Shown: positions 44,169 through 53,865, numbered from the stretch's first letter. The stretch: 64,000 nucleotides of DNA from Parapedobacter pyrenivorans_A (GCF_041925275.1 NZ_JBHEUZ010000001.1:124001-188000); one strand, 5' to 3'. The notes: generated from the letters alone by a model not told the origin. Program-made: numbers and translations.

Positions 44169-44776
44169 AACATATTTCCATCCTTTCATTGGCAGCGATC
44201 TTACTCGCTTCCTGCGGTAACACATCCAATTCAGGCGATAAAAAATCGGATGCCATTCCGTTGTTCGAAATCGTCAACAACCCTGAACACCCAAAGCATG
44301 TTGCCCTACGGCTGGTGGGCCGTACGGATAACGACACATCCGTATCCTACGTTGCGCAGGGATTGTACAAGGGGGATACCGTAGGCTTTCACATCGAGTT
44401 GAACCATCAAATCGCCGCCGGAATCAATCCGGATGGCTCGGTAAATAACGAAACGGGATTCACTACCGGCCTGATTACCTTTACGCGGTCCGGTCCCGAG
44501 AGCGATCGTTTCGTGGCGGCATTGGGAGCATTGTGGAACGTTGGCGATGTAACCCAGATGAAACCGGGTCCGGTTGAACCGCTGGTATTCTCGTCCAACC
44601 GTGCTGCGGTAGATCACGACAAGCCGTTTACCTATAGCTTCAAACTATTCTTTGCCCCAGATGCAAAGGTGCCCGGGGAAGTTTTTTTCACGTACGATAC
44701 GTACAAGAAGACCATCGAGTTCCAGGAAAAAGATACGCAATACCGCTCACAGATTGTCCACTCGTTGGGCGACTAG
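44165..44776 (+). CDS. Hypothetical lipoprotein coupled to the antiporter gene
   Basis: A 203-residue protein with a type II signal peptide (ISILSLAAILLASC, lipobox LASC). The mature part is beta-rich without recognised motifs. Its ATG overlaps the antiporter stop by 4 nt (ATGA), so the three genes form an operon and the products may work together or simply share control. I do not recognise the family. Confidence 0.75.
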   Translation: MKHISILSLAAILLASCGNTSNSGDKKSDAIPLFEIVNNPEHPKHVALRLVGRTDNDTSVSYVAQGLYKGDTVGFHIELNHQIAAGINPDGSVNNETGFTTGLITFTRSGPESDRFVAALGALWNVGDVTQMKPGPVEPLVFSSNRAAVDHDKPFTYSFKLFFAPDAKVPGEVFFTYDTYKKTIEFQEKDTQYRSQIVHSLGD

Positions 44777-44799
44777 CCGCGTGAGTGCACGACATCAGG

Positions 44800-45120
44800 C
44801 TACATAAACCCAAGTTCCAAGCGGGCCACCTCGCTCATCATGCTTTTATCCCAAGCGGGATCAAACGTGAGTTCCACCAAGGCTTGGCTCACACCTTCCA
44901 CATCGCCAACCTTACGCTGCACTTCGTCGATAATATCACCGGCTACGGGGCATCCCGGCGCGGTAAGCGTCATCACCACCTTGGCTATACCGCCCTCTTT
45001 GGTAATCAGCTCATACACCAGCCCCAGTTCAACAATGTTAACGGGTATTTCCGGGTCGAAAACGGTTTCCAACGCAGCGGTGATGGCCGGGGCCAACTGT
45101 AACGGGTCATTGACAATCAT
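44800..45120 (-). CDS. MIP18/DUF59-family iron-sulfur assembly protein (SufT-like)
   Basis: A small protein of the DUF59 fold with FDPEIPVNIVELGLVYEL and the conserved Cys in LTAPGCPVAG. Family members (SufT, PaaD, Cia2) help mature Fe-S proteins. The frame runs to 45156, but ATG 45120 (106 residues) has an AGGAGG six nt upstream, so I chose it. It is monocistronic, convergent with the antiporter operon and divergent from the NAD(P)HX repair gene. Confidence 0.87.
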   Translation of the reverse strand: MIVNDPLQLAPAITAALETVFDPEIPVNIVELGLVYELITKEGGIAKVVMTLTAPGCPVAGDIIDEVQRKVGDVEGVSQALVELTFDPAWDKSMMSEVARLELGFM

Positions 45121-45126
45121 GGCTCT

Positions 45127-45132
45127 CCTCCT
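45127..45132 (-). promoter_or_regulatory. Strong Shine-Dalgarno of the DUF59 gene
   Basis: AGGAGG on the minus strand, 6 nt before ATG 45120; it decides the start over the upstream ATG at 45156. Confidence 0.75.
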
Positions 45133-45152
45133 GTTGTAAGACAACAAATTTA
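45132..45152 (-). promoter_or_regulatory. -7 element and dyad in the DUF59 leader
   Basis: TAAATTTG (45152-45145) matches TAnnTTTG. It overlaps a perfect dyad TGTTGT-AAG-ACAACA (45132-45146) that would lie at the RNA start, a possible operator. Confidence 0.45.
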
Positions 45153-45189
45153 ACATATTCCTGTGACTTCATCGCATCGCCCGCCATTC

Positions 45190-45220
45190 TTGACATTCAC
45201 CCCATAAAACCGTATCTTTA
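45190..45220 (+). promoter_or_regulatory. Promoter of the NAD(P)HX repair gene
   Basis: TTG (45190-45192), 20-nt spacer, TATCTTTA (45213-45220; one mismatch to TAnnTTTG). It lies 22 nt before the ATG. Confidence 0.6.
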
Positions 45221-45241
45221 ACCGAGCGAAGAGCTGGAAAG

Positions 45242-46726
45242 ATGAAAACAATCATGACTGCAGCGCAAACGCGCGATGCTGACCGTTACACTATCGAACA
45301 TTTACCGATAGCGTCCGTCGACTTGATGGAAAATGCATCAACGGCTTTCGTTACGGCATTCATTCAGCGCCATCCGAACAGGCATACCCGCATATTGGTA
45401 TGTTGCGGCACAGGAAACAATGGCGGCGATGGCCTGGCAATCGCCCGGCTGTTGCAAGCGGGGGGTTATGACGATATCGCTGTGTGGGTTGCACGGTTCG
45501 CCGATCGGGAAAGTGACGATTTCGCTGCAAACATCGCCCGGCTGCACCACACACCCATCCCCGTTACTGAATTCTTTCCAGCGGATGAGTTTCCGGAAAT
45601 CCAACAACACGTCGTCATCGACGCACTATTGGGGTCGGGATTGAACAGACCACTCGAAGGCGATTGGCTACGGCTGGTTCAACACCTCAACCAAGCCCAT
45701 CGCAGCACGGTTTCGGTAGATATCCCATCCGGCCTGCGGGCCGACGGGATCGTGTCCGAACAGGAGGAGGCTATCCACGCTGACGATGTGATTACGTTCC
45801 AACGCCCCAAACTCAGCTTCTTTTTCCCTGAATCGGCCAAGGCGATGGCCGACTTCCATGTGGTCGATATCGGGCTGGACGAAGGTTTCATCGAACGTTT
45901 ACCAAGCAACTACCGGGTGGTGGAAACCGCCGATATCCAAGATATGTATCGTCACCGGGAGCGATTCTCCCACAAAGGCACGTACGGCCATGCGTTGATC
46001 GTAGCAGGGTCGGTGAATACCATGGGTGCAGCGATACTGGCTTCCGGCGCCAGCGTATATGTGGGGGCGGGGCTCACTTCGGCATGCATCCCCCCGGAAG
46101 GCCTGGTTGCGTTGAATGCTCGTCATCCCGAAGTCATGTATTGTTCCCGGGAAAGGCTGCCCGAAGCATGGAATCGGTTTGATGCTGTAGCGATAGGGCC
46201 CGGTCTCGGCAGCGCAAGTATCCATTTGCCCGCCATGCTTACATACCCTTCAAAACCCCTCGTTGTAGATGCAGATGCCCTCTCCTTTCTTAGCGAAAAC
46301 CCAAAGCTACTTCGAAAATTACCGAAGCTGAGCATCCTTACACCCCACATGAAAGAGTTTGACCGATTGTTCGGTCCGAGCAGTAGCTGGTGGGACCGGG
46401 TACAGCGCGCGCGCAAGCAGGCCTCGGCACTCCAGTTAATCATTGTACTGAAAAATCGATACACTTTCATCGTATTACCCGATGGCAACGTCCTTATCAA
46501 CCCTACCGGCAATCCGGCGATGGCCAGTGGCGGCATGGGCGACGTATTAACCGGTGTGGTGGTGTCCTTGCTGGCGCAGGGCTACACACCACAGGAGGCC
46601 GCAATACTGGGCTGTTATTTGCATGGATTGGCAGGCGACCGACTGTTTGCGGCCGGAATGGCGGTCGTGCCAGCAACGCGGGCCATTACCGAGTTGCCCC
46701 ATGCAATTGCCTCCTTGCGCGGTTAG
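45242..46726 (+). CDS. nnr: Bifunctional NAD(P)HX epimerase / ADP-dependent dehydratase
   Basis: This 494-residue fusion repairs hydrated NAD(P)H. The N-terminal epimerase (YjeF_N, residues about 1-215) has CCGTGNNGGDGLAIARLL, IDALLGSGLNRPLEG and VDIPSGLRADG. The C-terminal ribokinase-like dehydratase (about 225-494) has IGPGLGS, VVDADALSFL, LTPHMKEFDRLFG and NPAMASGGMGDVLTG. This two-domain layout is the usual bacterial Nnr. The next gene starts 92 nt downstream on the same strand. Confidence 0.95.
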   Translation: MKTIMTAAQTRDADRYTIEHLPIASVDLMENASTAFVTAFIQRHPNRHTRILVCCGTGNNGGDGLAIARLLQAGGYDDIAVWVARFADRESDDFAANIARLHHTPIPVTEFFPADEFPEIQQHVVIDALLGSGLNRPLEGDWLRLVQHLNQAHRSTVSVDIPSGLRADGIVSEQEEAIHADDVITFQRPKLSFFFPESAKAMADFHVVDIGLDEGFIERLPSNYRVVETADIQDMYRHRERFSHKGTYGHALIVAGSVNTMGAAILASGASVYVGAGLTSACIPPEGLVALNARHPEVMYCSRERLPEAWNRFDAVAIGPGLGSASIHLPAMLTYPSKPLVVDADALSFLSENPKLLRKLPKLSILTPHMKEFDRLFGPSSSWWDRVQRARKQASALQLIIVLKNRYTFIVLPDGNVLINPTGNPAMASGGMGDVLTGVVVSLLAQGYTPQEAAILGCYLHGLAGDRLFAAGMAVVPATRAITELPHAIASLRG

Positions 46727-46818
46727 CCCATCGGCGAAAATCACACAATCGATTGCATGCCCGAAGACGTTGCAAAACCCACATGCATTCCGTAGTATTG
46801 AGGAGATTATTGGACCAA

Positions 46819-48573
46819 ATGAACAAGAATTATCTCCTATTGCTATCCAGCTTGGCGTTGCTAACGGCATGTAGCCATTCGCAACCTGCGAAATCTGTTG
46901 ACACTTATGCGGAAGCGCCCGACCCCGACACCGCATTTGTCGATTGGTCGGCCATAAACGGTTTGAACTACGCGTTCGGTTCCATCGATAAGCGGTATGC
47001 AAAATCCGCTATCCCCACACTCGCGCCGTCTACCGCGTGGCGGGGCAGCGGTTGGCGCGGCGAACGCATATCGGCGCAGCTGGTCCTTTGGTCAGGCCAG
47101 CCGGTAAATGAAATTGAATTTGAATTTTCCCCTTTCACCGCCGAAGACGGATCGACCATGGAAGGACCTATAGGCACGGCGCGGTTTGTCCGATATGTAC
47201 TTACCGACATTTTCGCACCTGGATGCGGTCATCGTAAACCGGAAGACTTTCCGGTATCCTTAGCCGCCGACGTGCTGGACAACGTAGAACGTTTCGACAT
47301 GGCAGGTGGCACCACACTCCCCGTCTGGCTGAGCTTCGATATCCCTTCAAATGCTTCGCCGGGCATATACAATGGCACCGTGCAGTTGAAAGCACGGGGT
47401 GAAAAGACCGCTGAGCTACCTCTTTCCATCGAAGTGCTCCCACAGACCCTCCCGCCACCAAACGAATGGGCGTTCCACTTGGACTTCTGGCAGCATCCGT
47501 CGGCCGTAGCACGGGTACATGGCGTGGAAGTATGGTCCGAGGAACATTGGGAGCTGATGAAGACGCCGATGAAAATGCTCGCCGACGCGGGACAGAAAGT
47601 CATCACAGCCAATTTGAACAAGGACCCATGGAACAACCAATGCTTCGATCCTTATGAAGACATGATCCGCTGGACGAAGAAAGCGGACGGCCAATGGGAA
47701 TATGACTATGCCATCTTTGACCGCTGGGTCAATTTCATGCTGGACCTGGGGGTAAACAAACTCATCAATTGCTATTCGTTGCTTCCCTGGAACCACGAAA
47801 TCCATTATATCGACGAAGCATCGGGCGACACGGTCAACATCAGTGCAAAACCGGGAAGCACCGAATTCACGGAGCTTTGGACGCCCTTCCTTACGTCATT
47901 CCGTCACCATCTGGAAACGAAGGGCTGGCTGGCGTTTACCAACATCGCCATGGATGAGCGCTCGCCCGAAGAAATGAAGATTGCACTGGCTCTGCTGGAA
48001 AAAGTTGTGCCGGAACTAGGTGTAGCGCTGGCCGACAACCACAAGAGTTACAAACAATACCCCATGCTCAACGACATCTGTGTGGCATTCGGTGCCGACT
48101 TTGACGAAAAAGATCTGGCCTTCAGAAAAGAAAACGGACTCACAAGTACGTATTACGTATGCTGCGCCGACGAATTTCCGAATGTGTTCACGTTCTCCGA
48201 CCCCTCCGAAGCCGTCTTCATGGGATGGTATACGCGTGCTTCCGGTCTAGATGGTTATTTACACTGGTCGTATAATTCGTGGACGGAAAACCCACTGATC
48301 GATTCGCGGTTCCGTACATGGCCGGCTGGCGATACCTATGTAATCTACCCCGACGGACGGAGCTCAATCCGGTTTGAGCGCATACGTGAAGGTGTTCAGG
48401 ATGCCGAGAAGATAAGGATACTACGGGAAAAATTCGTACTGGCATCTGATATGGATAACTTGAAGATGCTCGAAGACGAGTTAGCCAAGTTCCGTATCAA
48501 AGCAGCGCCCGACTCGACCACTGCTGCACTGGTTAACCATGGCAAATGGGTACTCGAAAAGCTAAGTAGGTGA
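46819..48573 (+). CDS. DUF4091 glycoside hydrolase-like lipoprotein
   Basis: The frame is open from 46390 inside the previous gene, but the real N-terminus is a type II signal peptide (NKNYLLLLSSLALLTAC, lipobox LTAC) starting at ATG 46819, giving 584 residues; ATG 46783 is an alternative. The middle resembles a TIM-barrel glycosidase and the end matches DUF4091: TWPAGDTYVIYPDGRSSIRF then RIREGVQDAEKIRILR. Proteins with this domain are often placed with polysaccharide-degrading enzymes, but substrate is unknown. As a surface or periplasmic lipoprotein it may act on imported glycans. Confidence 0.83.
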   Translation: MNKNYLLLLSSLALLTACSHSQPAKSVDTYAEAPDPDTAFVDWSAINGLNYAFGSIDKRYAKSAIPTLAPSTAWRGSGWRGERISAQLVLWSGQPVNEIEFEFSPFTAEDGSTMEGPIGTARFVRYVLTDIFAPGCGHRKPEDFPVSLAADVLDNVERFDMAGGTTLPVWLSFDIPSNASPGIYNGTVQLKARGEKTAELPLSIEVLPQTLPPPNEWAFHLDFWQHPSAVARVHGVEVWSEEHWELMKTPMKMLADAGQKVITANLNKDPWNNQCFDPYEDMIRWTKKADGQWEYDYAIFDRWVNFMLDLGVNKLINCYSLLPWNHEIHYIDEASGDTVNISAKPGSTEFTELWTPFLTSFRHHLETKGWLAFTNIAMDERSPEEMKIALALLEKVVPELGVALADNHKSYKQYPMLNDICVAFGADFDEKDLAFRKENGLTSTYYVCCADEFPNVFTFSDPSEAVFMGWYTRASGLDGYLHWSYNSWTENPLIDSRFRTWPAGDTYVIYPDGRSSIRFERIREGVQDAEKIRILREKFVLASDMDNLKMLEDELAKFRIKAAPDSTTAALVNHGKWVLEKLSR

Positions 48574-48649
48574 ACTGCTGATTTTTTGTCATCATGGTTC
48601 GCGGGTTCTCCATAAATTAGTACCTTTATCACAAACAACGCCTAATATT

Positions 48650-49129
48650 ATGGAAGAGAACAACCATGTAACGTCCATCGCAAATGTACCGCCGGAACCA
48701 TCGTTGGTGATAAGCAACGAAATCCGTCTTTTTTTGTCCGAAATCAGTAAATGGAGTAAATTTTTAGCAATTGTTGGTTTTGTAATGGCCGCCCTGATCA
48801 TTTTGATAGGTATCGCATTCATGCTTTTTGGATCGGCGTTTACCGTCCAGCTACCCACACCAGTTGCTTTTACCGGCATGATTGGCGTTATTTATGTGGC
48901 CATGGGCTTATTATATTACTTTCCCGCCAAGTATTCATATGATTTTTCGACGTATGTGCGGCAAGCCTTGGCGATACAGAATCAGGAAGCGCTTGTATAC
49001 GCTTTCGCCAAATTGAAATCCTTTTATAAGTTTTGGGGTATCCTGACGATTATTGTATTAGGAATATACGCCGTCGCTATCGTTTTCGGGCTACTTGGTA
49101 CGGTAATTGGTGCCATGTGGTTTGCATGA
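48650..49129 (+). CDS. DUF5362-like membrane protein
   Basis: A 159-residue protein with three to four hydrophobic helices (about 41-62, 70-92 and 125-155) after a polar N-terminus. The pattern SEISKWSKFLAIVGFVMA, LLYYFPAKYSYDFS, ALVYAFAKLKSFYKFWGI matches the DUF5362 family seen in Bacteroidota. Function unknown. A near-consensus -7 (TACCTTTA, 48621) lies upstream. Confidence 0.8.
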   Translation: MEENNHVTSIANVPPEPSLVISNEIRLFLSEISKWSKFLAIVGFVMAALIILIGIAFMLFGSAFTVQLPTPVAFTGMIGVIYVAMGLLYYFPAKYSYDFSTYVRQALAIQNQEALVYAFAKLKSFYKFWGILTIIVLGIYAVAIVFGLLGTVIGAMWFA

Positions 49130-49260
49130 AGGGCTTGAAAACACACGTTAAGTAGCCTCTCGGTGGTCTGAAGTAATACATCCGATGCTTTGATTTCGGA
49201 GCACACTGACTGTCGGTTGGCTGCCGCGTAACAAAATCACCAACCGCAAATCAAATCATT

Positions 49261-49620
49261 ATGAACCGAATACTCAAATTCGAACAGGCAGCACTGCTGA
49301 TTGCGTGCTATATCGTTAGTATCCAGCTCGGCCATCCGTGGTGGCTATTCCCCGCGCTTTTGCTGCTTCCGGATATCAGCATGGTAGGCTATGCAGTGAA
49401 TAACAAGTGGGGCGCGGCGCTTTACAACCTATTCCACCACCAAGGGGTGGCGGTAGCTGTGATCGGTATTGGCTGGTACGCCGATCAACCGTATGTATTG
49501 CTTGCCGGTATCATTTTGCTTGGCCACAGCGCCATGGATAGGGTGTTTGGTTACGGCCTCAAATATACCTCGGGTTTTCAAGATACCCACCTTGGCAGGA
49601 TAGGCCAAAAAGCCAATTGA
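49261..49620 (+). CDS. DUF4260 family membrane protein
   Basis: A 119-residue hydrophobic protein with about four helices. LLLPDISMVGYAVNNKWGAALYN and HSAMDRVFGYGLKYTSGFQDTHLG (here split) are the conserved blocks of DUF4260. Function is unknown. It is preceded by 130 nt without recognised signals. Confidence 0.88.
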   Translation: MNRILKFEQAALLIACYIVSIQLGHPWWLFPALLLLPDISMVGYAVNNKWGAALYNLFHHQGVAVAVIGIGWYADQPYVLLAGIILLGHSAMDRVFGYGLKYTSGFQDTHLGRIGQKAN

Positions 49621-49655
49621 AGCAACCGGATCAATAGCTGTATGTAAGCAATCGA

Positions 49656-49687
49656 TTGTGCGTCTGCGTTAAGATGATATATTTTTG
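49656..49687 (+). promoter_or_regulatory. Promoter of the glycosidase-like gene
   Basis: TTG (49656-49658), 21-nt spacer, TATTTTTG (49680-49687): a full TAnnTTTG match, predicting a leader of about 100 nt. Confidence 0.55.
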
Positions 49688-49789
49688 TGGTAATAAAAAT
49701 GAATACAATGCGGCTTTTTTGAAGTATATTCGCTATAAACCAATCGTTCGCGCACAACGCGCCGATATGCGTAGCAATGAAAAGATATT

Positions 49790-52054
49790 ATGGGGAAGCA
49801 ATGGACCAATTCACTGACGGCTACTATGGTAGTGGCTTTTTCCGGACTAACTATTAATTTATCATTCGCCCAACCCGGTGGTGCCACACATCTCCCCAAC
49901 TATGCTGATCAGCCCCTTGTACACGAAGACTGGTTAGTCCATCCCGTTTCACAAAAGGCGGTGGTGTTCAAGGCAGAAAACCAACTCGCCCTAAGCAACG
50001 GCTTGATTACACGTACATTTTCCTTGACACCCGGAGGGGCTACCGTTGGTTTGGACAACCTGGTTACGGGAGAAGCATTGCTGCGTTCGATATCGCCCGA
50101 AGCCATCTTGTGGGTCAATGGTCACGAGATCAAGGTGGGAGGGCTGATAGGGCAACCCGTGCAAAACTACCTTGACCCTGCTTGGATACCGCAGTTGGAA
50201 GCCGATCCGCTGAGCCTTAAGCTAGTGTCATGGGATAGCCAGCCTCTTGAAGACCGCTTTGCCTGGGCGCCCCGTACCGAATGGCTATCGAAACCACGGG
50301 AAGAGGCAACGGGTACGGTGATACGGTTTTCGTATAAAGCCGACGAAGCTACCATCCAGCGGCATATCTTACTACGTACTGGCGACCCCAATTCTCCAAC
50401 TCATGGTATGGATTTTCTCCGTGACCTCTTAGTCCACGTGCATTACGGAATGTATAATGGCATCCCCTTGTTGAGTAAGTGGATAACCGTCGAATATAAC
50501 GGGAGCGACGAAGTGATTGTCAACAATATCCGTACAGAACACCTTGCGGTCGCGGAGGCCGAAAGTGCCGTCGAACACAAACAACGCTGGGAGCTCCCAC
50601 CGATTTTCGCCCAAAGTGATTTTGCGTTTGGCTCGATGTCGCCAAATGCATCGGAAAATGCCGGTGTGGAATGGCGCGAAGATTCCACCTACACTACACA
50701 AGTCAACTACCTACTCAAAACACCGACCGTATTGGTCTGCGAGCCAAAACACGGTGTGGGGCAGCAAATATCCCCGGGGAAGCCTTTTGAAAGTATGCGC
50801 TTATGGGAGTTGCTCTATGACAGTTCCGACCGCGAACGAAGGGGACTGGCACAGCGAAGGATGTACCGCACCATTGCTCCCTGGACACAGGAAAACCCCA
50901 TTATCATGCACGTGCGGAGCGCCGACGACCCGTCTGTCAAGAAAGCCATCGACCAAAGTGCCGAAGTAGGTTTCGAAATGGTCATCATGACGTTCGGCAG
51001 CGGTTTCAATGTAGAAGACACCACACAGGCCAACATCCAACGAATGAAAGCGTTGCGCGACTATGCGCACAGTAAAGACATTGCGCTGGGCGGCTATTCA
51101 CTATTGGCCAGCCGATCCATCGATGCCGATAACGACGTGATAATGCCTCCGGGCATGAAACCTACTTTTGGCCACTCTCCCTGCCTATTGAGTGAATGGG
51201 GCGACCGGTATTTCCAAACACTTTACGATTTCTATGAAAAGACCGGCATGGACATCCTAGAGCATGATGGGTCTTATCCCGGCGATGGTTGCACATCCCA
51301 TAACCATCCCGGGCACCGTGGTTTCGAAGATTCGCAGTGGAAACAATTTGTTAGGATACGCGATTTCTACCGTTGGTGCCGATCGAAGGGGATATACCTC
51401 AATGTGCCCGACTGGTATTTCTTGGAAGGAAGCACGAAGATTGCGATGGGATACCGGGAAACCAATTGGTCGCTGCCACGCGAATACCAGGAAATCATCG
51501 AACGGCAGAACATATACGATGGTACCTGGGAGAAAACGCCATCCATGGGCTGGATGTTCGTCCCGCTGGTCGAATACCATGGAGGGGGCCCTGCCGCAAC
51601 AATAGAGCCGCTTCGAGACCACCTCCCCCATTACGAACAGCGCCTCGCTAATCTTTTTGGTGCCGGGGTGCAGGCATGTTACCGTGGACCACAGCTTTAC
51701 GACACACCGGAGACCAAGGCACTGGTAAAAAAATGGGTAGATTTCTACAAACGTCACCGCCGGATACTCGACAGTGACATCATCCACTTGCGACGCCCCG
51801 ACGGGCGAGACTACGACGCAATCCTGCACGTGGACCCAACAGGCGAAGAAAAGGGGTTACTGATGGTTTACAATCCACTGGATACCCCCATCGAACGGAC
51901 GCTCACGGTGGACCTTTACTATACGGGGCTACGTGGCCACGCAACGGTAAGTGCAAACGGTGGCGATGGAAACGCTATGCCCCTAGACGGTACGTTGTTA
52001 CACCTGCCTGTATCCATTCCTGCCAATGGACAAGCTTGGTATGTATTGAAATAA
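49790..52054 (+). CDS. Exported glycoside hydrolase-like protein (clan GH-D-type barrel)
   Basis: A 754-residue protein with a signal peptide (MVVAFSGLTINLSFA) and a plan like alpha-galactosidases: an N-terminal beta-sandwich (LSNGLITRTFSLTPGGATVGL), a central TIM barrel and a C-terminal beta domain (GLLMVYNPLDTPIERTLTVDL). In the barrel, MDILEHDGSYPGDGCTSHNH and IYLNVPDWYFLEGSTKIAMG carry acidic residues where catalytic carboxylates would be expected. I could not assign a CAZy family with confidence. It may be an uncharacterised glycosidase. It follows the DUF4091 gene by about 1.2 kb and ends 9 nt from convergent uvrC. Confidence 0.72.
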   Translation: MGKQWTNSLTATMVVAFSGLTINLSFAQPGGATHLPNYADQPLVHEDWLVHPVSQKAVVFKAENQLALSNGLITRTFSLTPGGATVGLDNLVTGEALLRSISPEAILWVNGHEIKVGGLIGQPVQNYLDPAWIPQLEADPLSLKLVSWDSQPLEDRFAWAPRTEWLSKPREEATGTVIRFSYKADEATIQRHILLRTGDPNSPTHGMDFLRDLLVHVHYGMYNGIPLLSKWITVEYNGSDEVIVNNIRTEHLAVAEAESAVEHKQRWELPPIFAQSDFAFGSMSPNASENAGVEWREDSTYTTQVNYLLKTPTVLVCEPKHGVGQQISPGKPFESMRLWELLYDSSDRERRGLAQRRMYRTIAPWTQENPIIMHVRSADDPSVKKAIDQSAEVGFEMVIMTFGSGFNVEDTTQANIQRMKALRDYAHSKDIALGGYSLLASRSIDADNDVIMPPGMKPTFGHSPCLLSEWGDRYFQTLYDFYEKTGMDILEHDGSYPGDGCTSHNHPGHRGFEDSQWKQFVRIRDFYRWCRSKGIYLNVPDWYFLEGSTKIAMGYRETNWSLPREYQEIIERQNIYDGTWEKTPSMGWMFVPLVEYHGGGPAATIEPLRDHLPHYEQRLANLFGAGVQACYRGPQLYDTPETKALVKKWVDFYKRHRRILDSDIIHLRRPDGRDYDAILHVDPTGEEKGLLMVYNPLDTPIERTLTVDLYYTGLRGHATVSANGGDGNAMPLDGTLLHLPVSIPANGQAWYVLK

Positions 52055-52063
52055 GGAAACCGA

Positions 52064-53863
52064 CTAGGTGGACGCAAAATAGTCCTTCATGGCATTAAAT
52101 TGCCGCTCATTCAATATTTCCCGGAGTTGCTCGGGCGTAGCTTCCTGTATCTTTTTTACGGATTTGAATGCCTTGAGCAGCTTTTCCGCCGTGGTGCGCC
52201 CAATTCCGGGTATACTTTCGAGTTCCGTACGGAACGTATTACGGCTCCGTTGTTTGCGGTGGAACGTGATGCCAAACCGGTGTGCCTCATCGCGCAAGTG
52301 CTGGATGACCTTCAAGGTTTCCGACTTCTTGTCGAGGTACATCGGGTATTGGTCGCCTGGATAATACAGTTCTTCCAGTCGCTTGGCAATGCCGATCACA
52401 GTAACCTGCTTGTCGATGCCGAGCAGCTTGAGACTTTTCAATGCGGAAGAAAGCTGGCCCTTGCCGCCATCGATGATGATGAGCTGTGGCAGCGTCTGCC
52501 CTTCATCCAACAGCCGGCGGTACCGGCGGTGCACGGCCTCCTCCATCGTGGCAAAGTCATTCGGGCCCGCCACGGTTTTTACATTGAAGTGGCGATAATC
52601 CTTTTTCGAGGGCTTCGCATCTTTGAATACCACAATAGCCGATACCGGGTACTTACCCTGGAAGTTGGAATTGTCAAAGCACTCGATATGGCGGGGTAGC
52701 ACATTCATCCGCAGGTCCTTTTGCATCTGGGTAAGGATACGCTCGGTTTTCAGCTCGGGATTGAGCTTCTCGTATTGGTTGAGCCGTTCCTTTTTGAAGT
52801 AAAGCGCGTTTTTGAGCGAAAGTTCCAGTAATTTCCTTTTCTCGCCCTGTTTGGGCACAGTAAACCGGAGATCTTCCGTTTCGACGTCCATGCCAAACGG
52901 AACGATGATTTCTTTGGATGTACTATTAAATCGGCTACGGATTTCGGAAATGGCCAAACTCAACAATTCGGCTTCGTTTTCGTCCAGCCGCTTTCTCAGC
53001 TCAACGGTCTGTGTTTGGATGATGACACCATTCATCACCTTCAGGTAGTTGACAAACGCATGGTTCTGGTCGGAAGCAATACTGAATACATCAACATTGG
53101 TGATGGAAGAGTTGACCACGGTCGATTTACTCTGGTAACGGGCTAGTAGATCGAGCTTGGTTTTCAAATGGTGGGCATACTCAAAATTCAACTCGGCCAC
53201 CGCCACTTCGAGCTGTTCGTTCAACCGCCGGATAACCACGCCGATTTTACCATTGAGGATATCGCGGATATCCTTCAAGCTATGTTCGTAGTCTTCTTCC
53301 GTTTGGTAGCCTTCACAGGGACCTTTGCAATTGCCGATCTGGTATTCCAGGCATACCCGGAATTTTCCGTTGGTAATATTCTCCGGCGTGAGCGCCAAGT
53401 TACAGGTACGGAGGGGATACAACTCCCGGATGGTATCCATAATGGCATGCATCATCCCCACCGAAGCGTACGGTCCGAAATACTTGGAACCGTCTTTGAT
53501 ATACTTGCGGGTAGGGAAGACCCGCGGGAAACGCTCATTCTTGATAACGATCCATGGGTAGGTCTTATCGTCCTTGAGCATCACGTTATAACGCGGCTGA
53601 TGCTTTTTTATCAAGCTATTTTCCAACAGCCACGCATCGATCTCCGTATCAACAATGGTAAAAGTAATGCGGTTGATTTTCCGCACCAACACCCGCGTCT
53701 TACCGTTCAGCTGGCTGGTCTTTACAAAATAGGAGCCTACGCGGTTCTTCAGGTCTTTGGCTTTGCCTATATAGATAAGCTCGCCGTCTGCATCCCAGTA
53801 CTGGTACACCCCGGGTCTATGCGGTATCTGTTCAAGTGCTTTGCGGTAATCAAATGCGGCCAT
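52064..53863 (-). CDS. uvrC: Excinuclease ABC subunit C
   Basis: UvrC makes the dual incision in nucleotide excision repair. It has an N-terminal GIY-YIG nuclease (HRPGVYQYWDADGELIYIGK), a UVR segment, a second RNase H-like nuclease (IECFDNSNFQGKYPVSAIVV ... IIDGGKGQLSSAL) and a C-terminal helix-hairpin-helix (ESIPGIGRTTAEKLLKAF). The frame extends to 54148 within the PBP gene, but homology begins at ATG 53863, giving 599 residues, the usual length. It starts 2 nt after the PBP1A stop. Confidence 0.96.
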   Translation of the reverse strand: MAAFDYRKALEQIPHRPGVYQYWDADGELIYIGKAKDLKNRVGSYFVKTSQLNGKTRVLVRKINRITFTIVDTEIDAWLLENSLIKKHQPRYNVMLKDDKTYPWIVIKNERFPRVFPTRKYIKDGSKYFGPYASVGMMHAIMDTIRELYPLRTCNLALTPENITNGKFRVCLEYQIGNCKGPCEGYQTEEDYEHSLKDIRDILNGKIGVVIRRLNEQLEVAVAELNFEYAHHLKTKLDLLARYQSKSTVVNSSITNVDVFSIASDQNHAFVNYLKVMNGVIIQTQTVELRKRLDENEAELLSLAISEIRSRFNSTSKEIIVPFGMDVETEDLRFTVPKQGEKRKLLELSLKNALYFKKERLNQYEKLNPELKTERILTQMQKDLRMNVLPRHIECFDNSNFQGKYPVSAIVVFKDAKPSKKDYRHFNVKTVAGPNDFATMEEAVHRRYRRLLDEGQTLPQLIIIDGGKGQLSSALKSLKLLGIDKQVTVIGIAKRLEELYYPGDQYPMYLDKKSETLKVIQHLRDEAHRFGITFHRKQRSRNTFRTELESIPGIGRTTAEKLLKAFKSVKKIQEATPEQLREILNERQFNAMKDYFAST

Positions 53864-53865
53864 GT

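Noticed and set aside
46740..46800. TGCATG/CATGCA dyad before the DUF4091 gene
   Set aside because: Only 6 bp, with no promoter element near it; within chance expectation.
46390..46818. N-terminal extension of the DUF4091 gene into the NAD(P)HX repair gene
   Set aside because: A lipoprotein signal peptide begins at 46819; the upstream part is out-of-frame coding of the previous gene.
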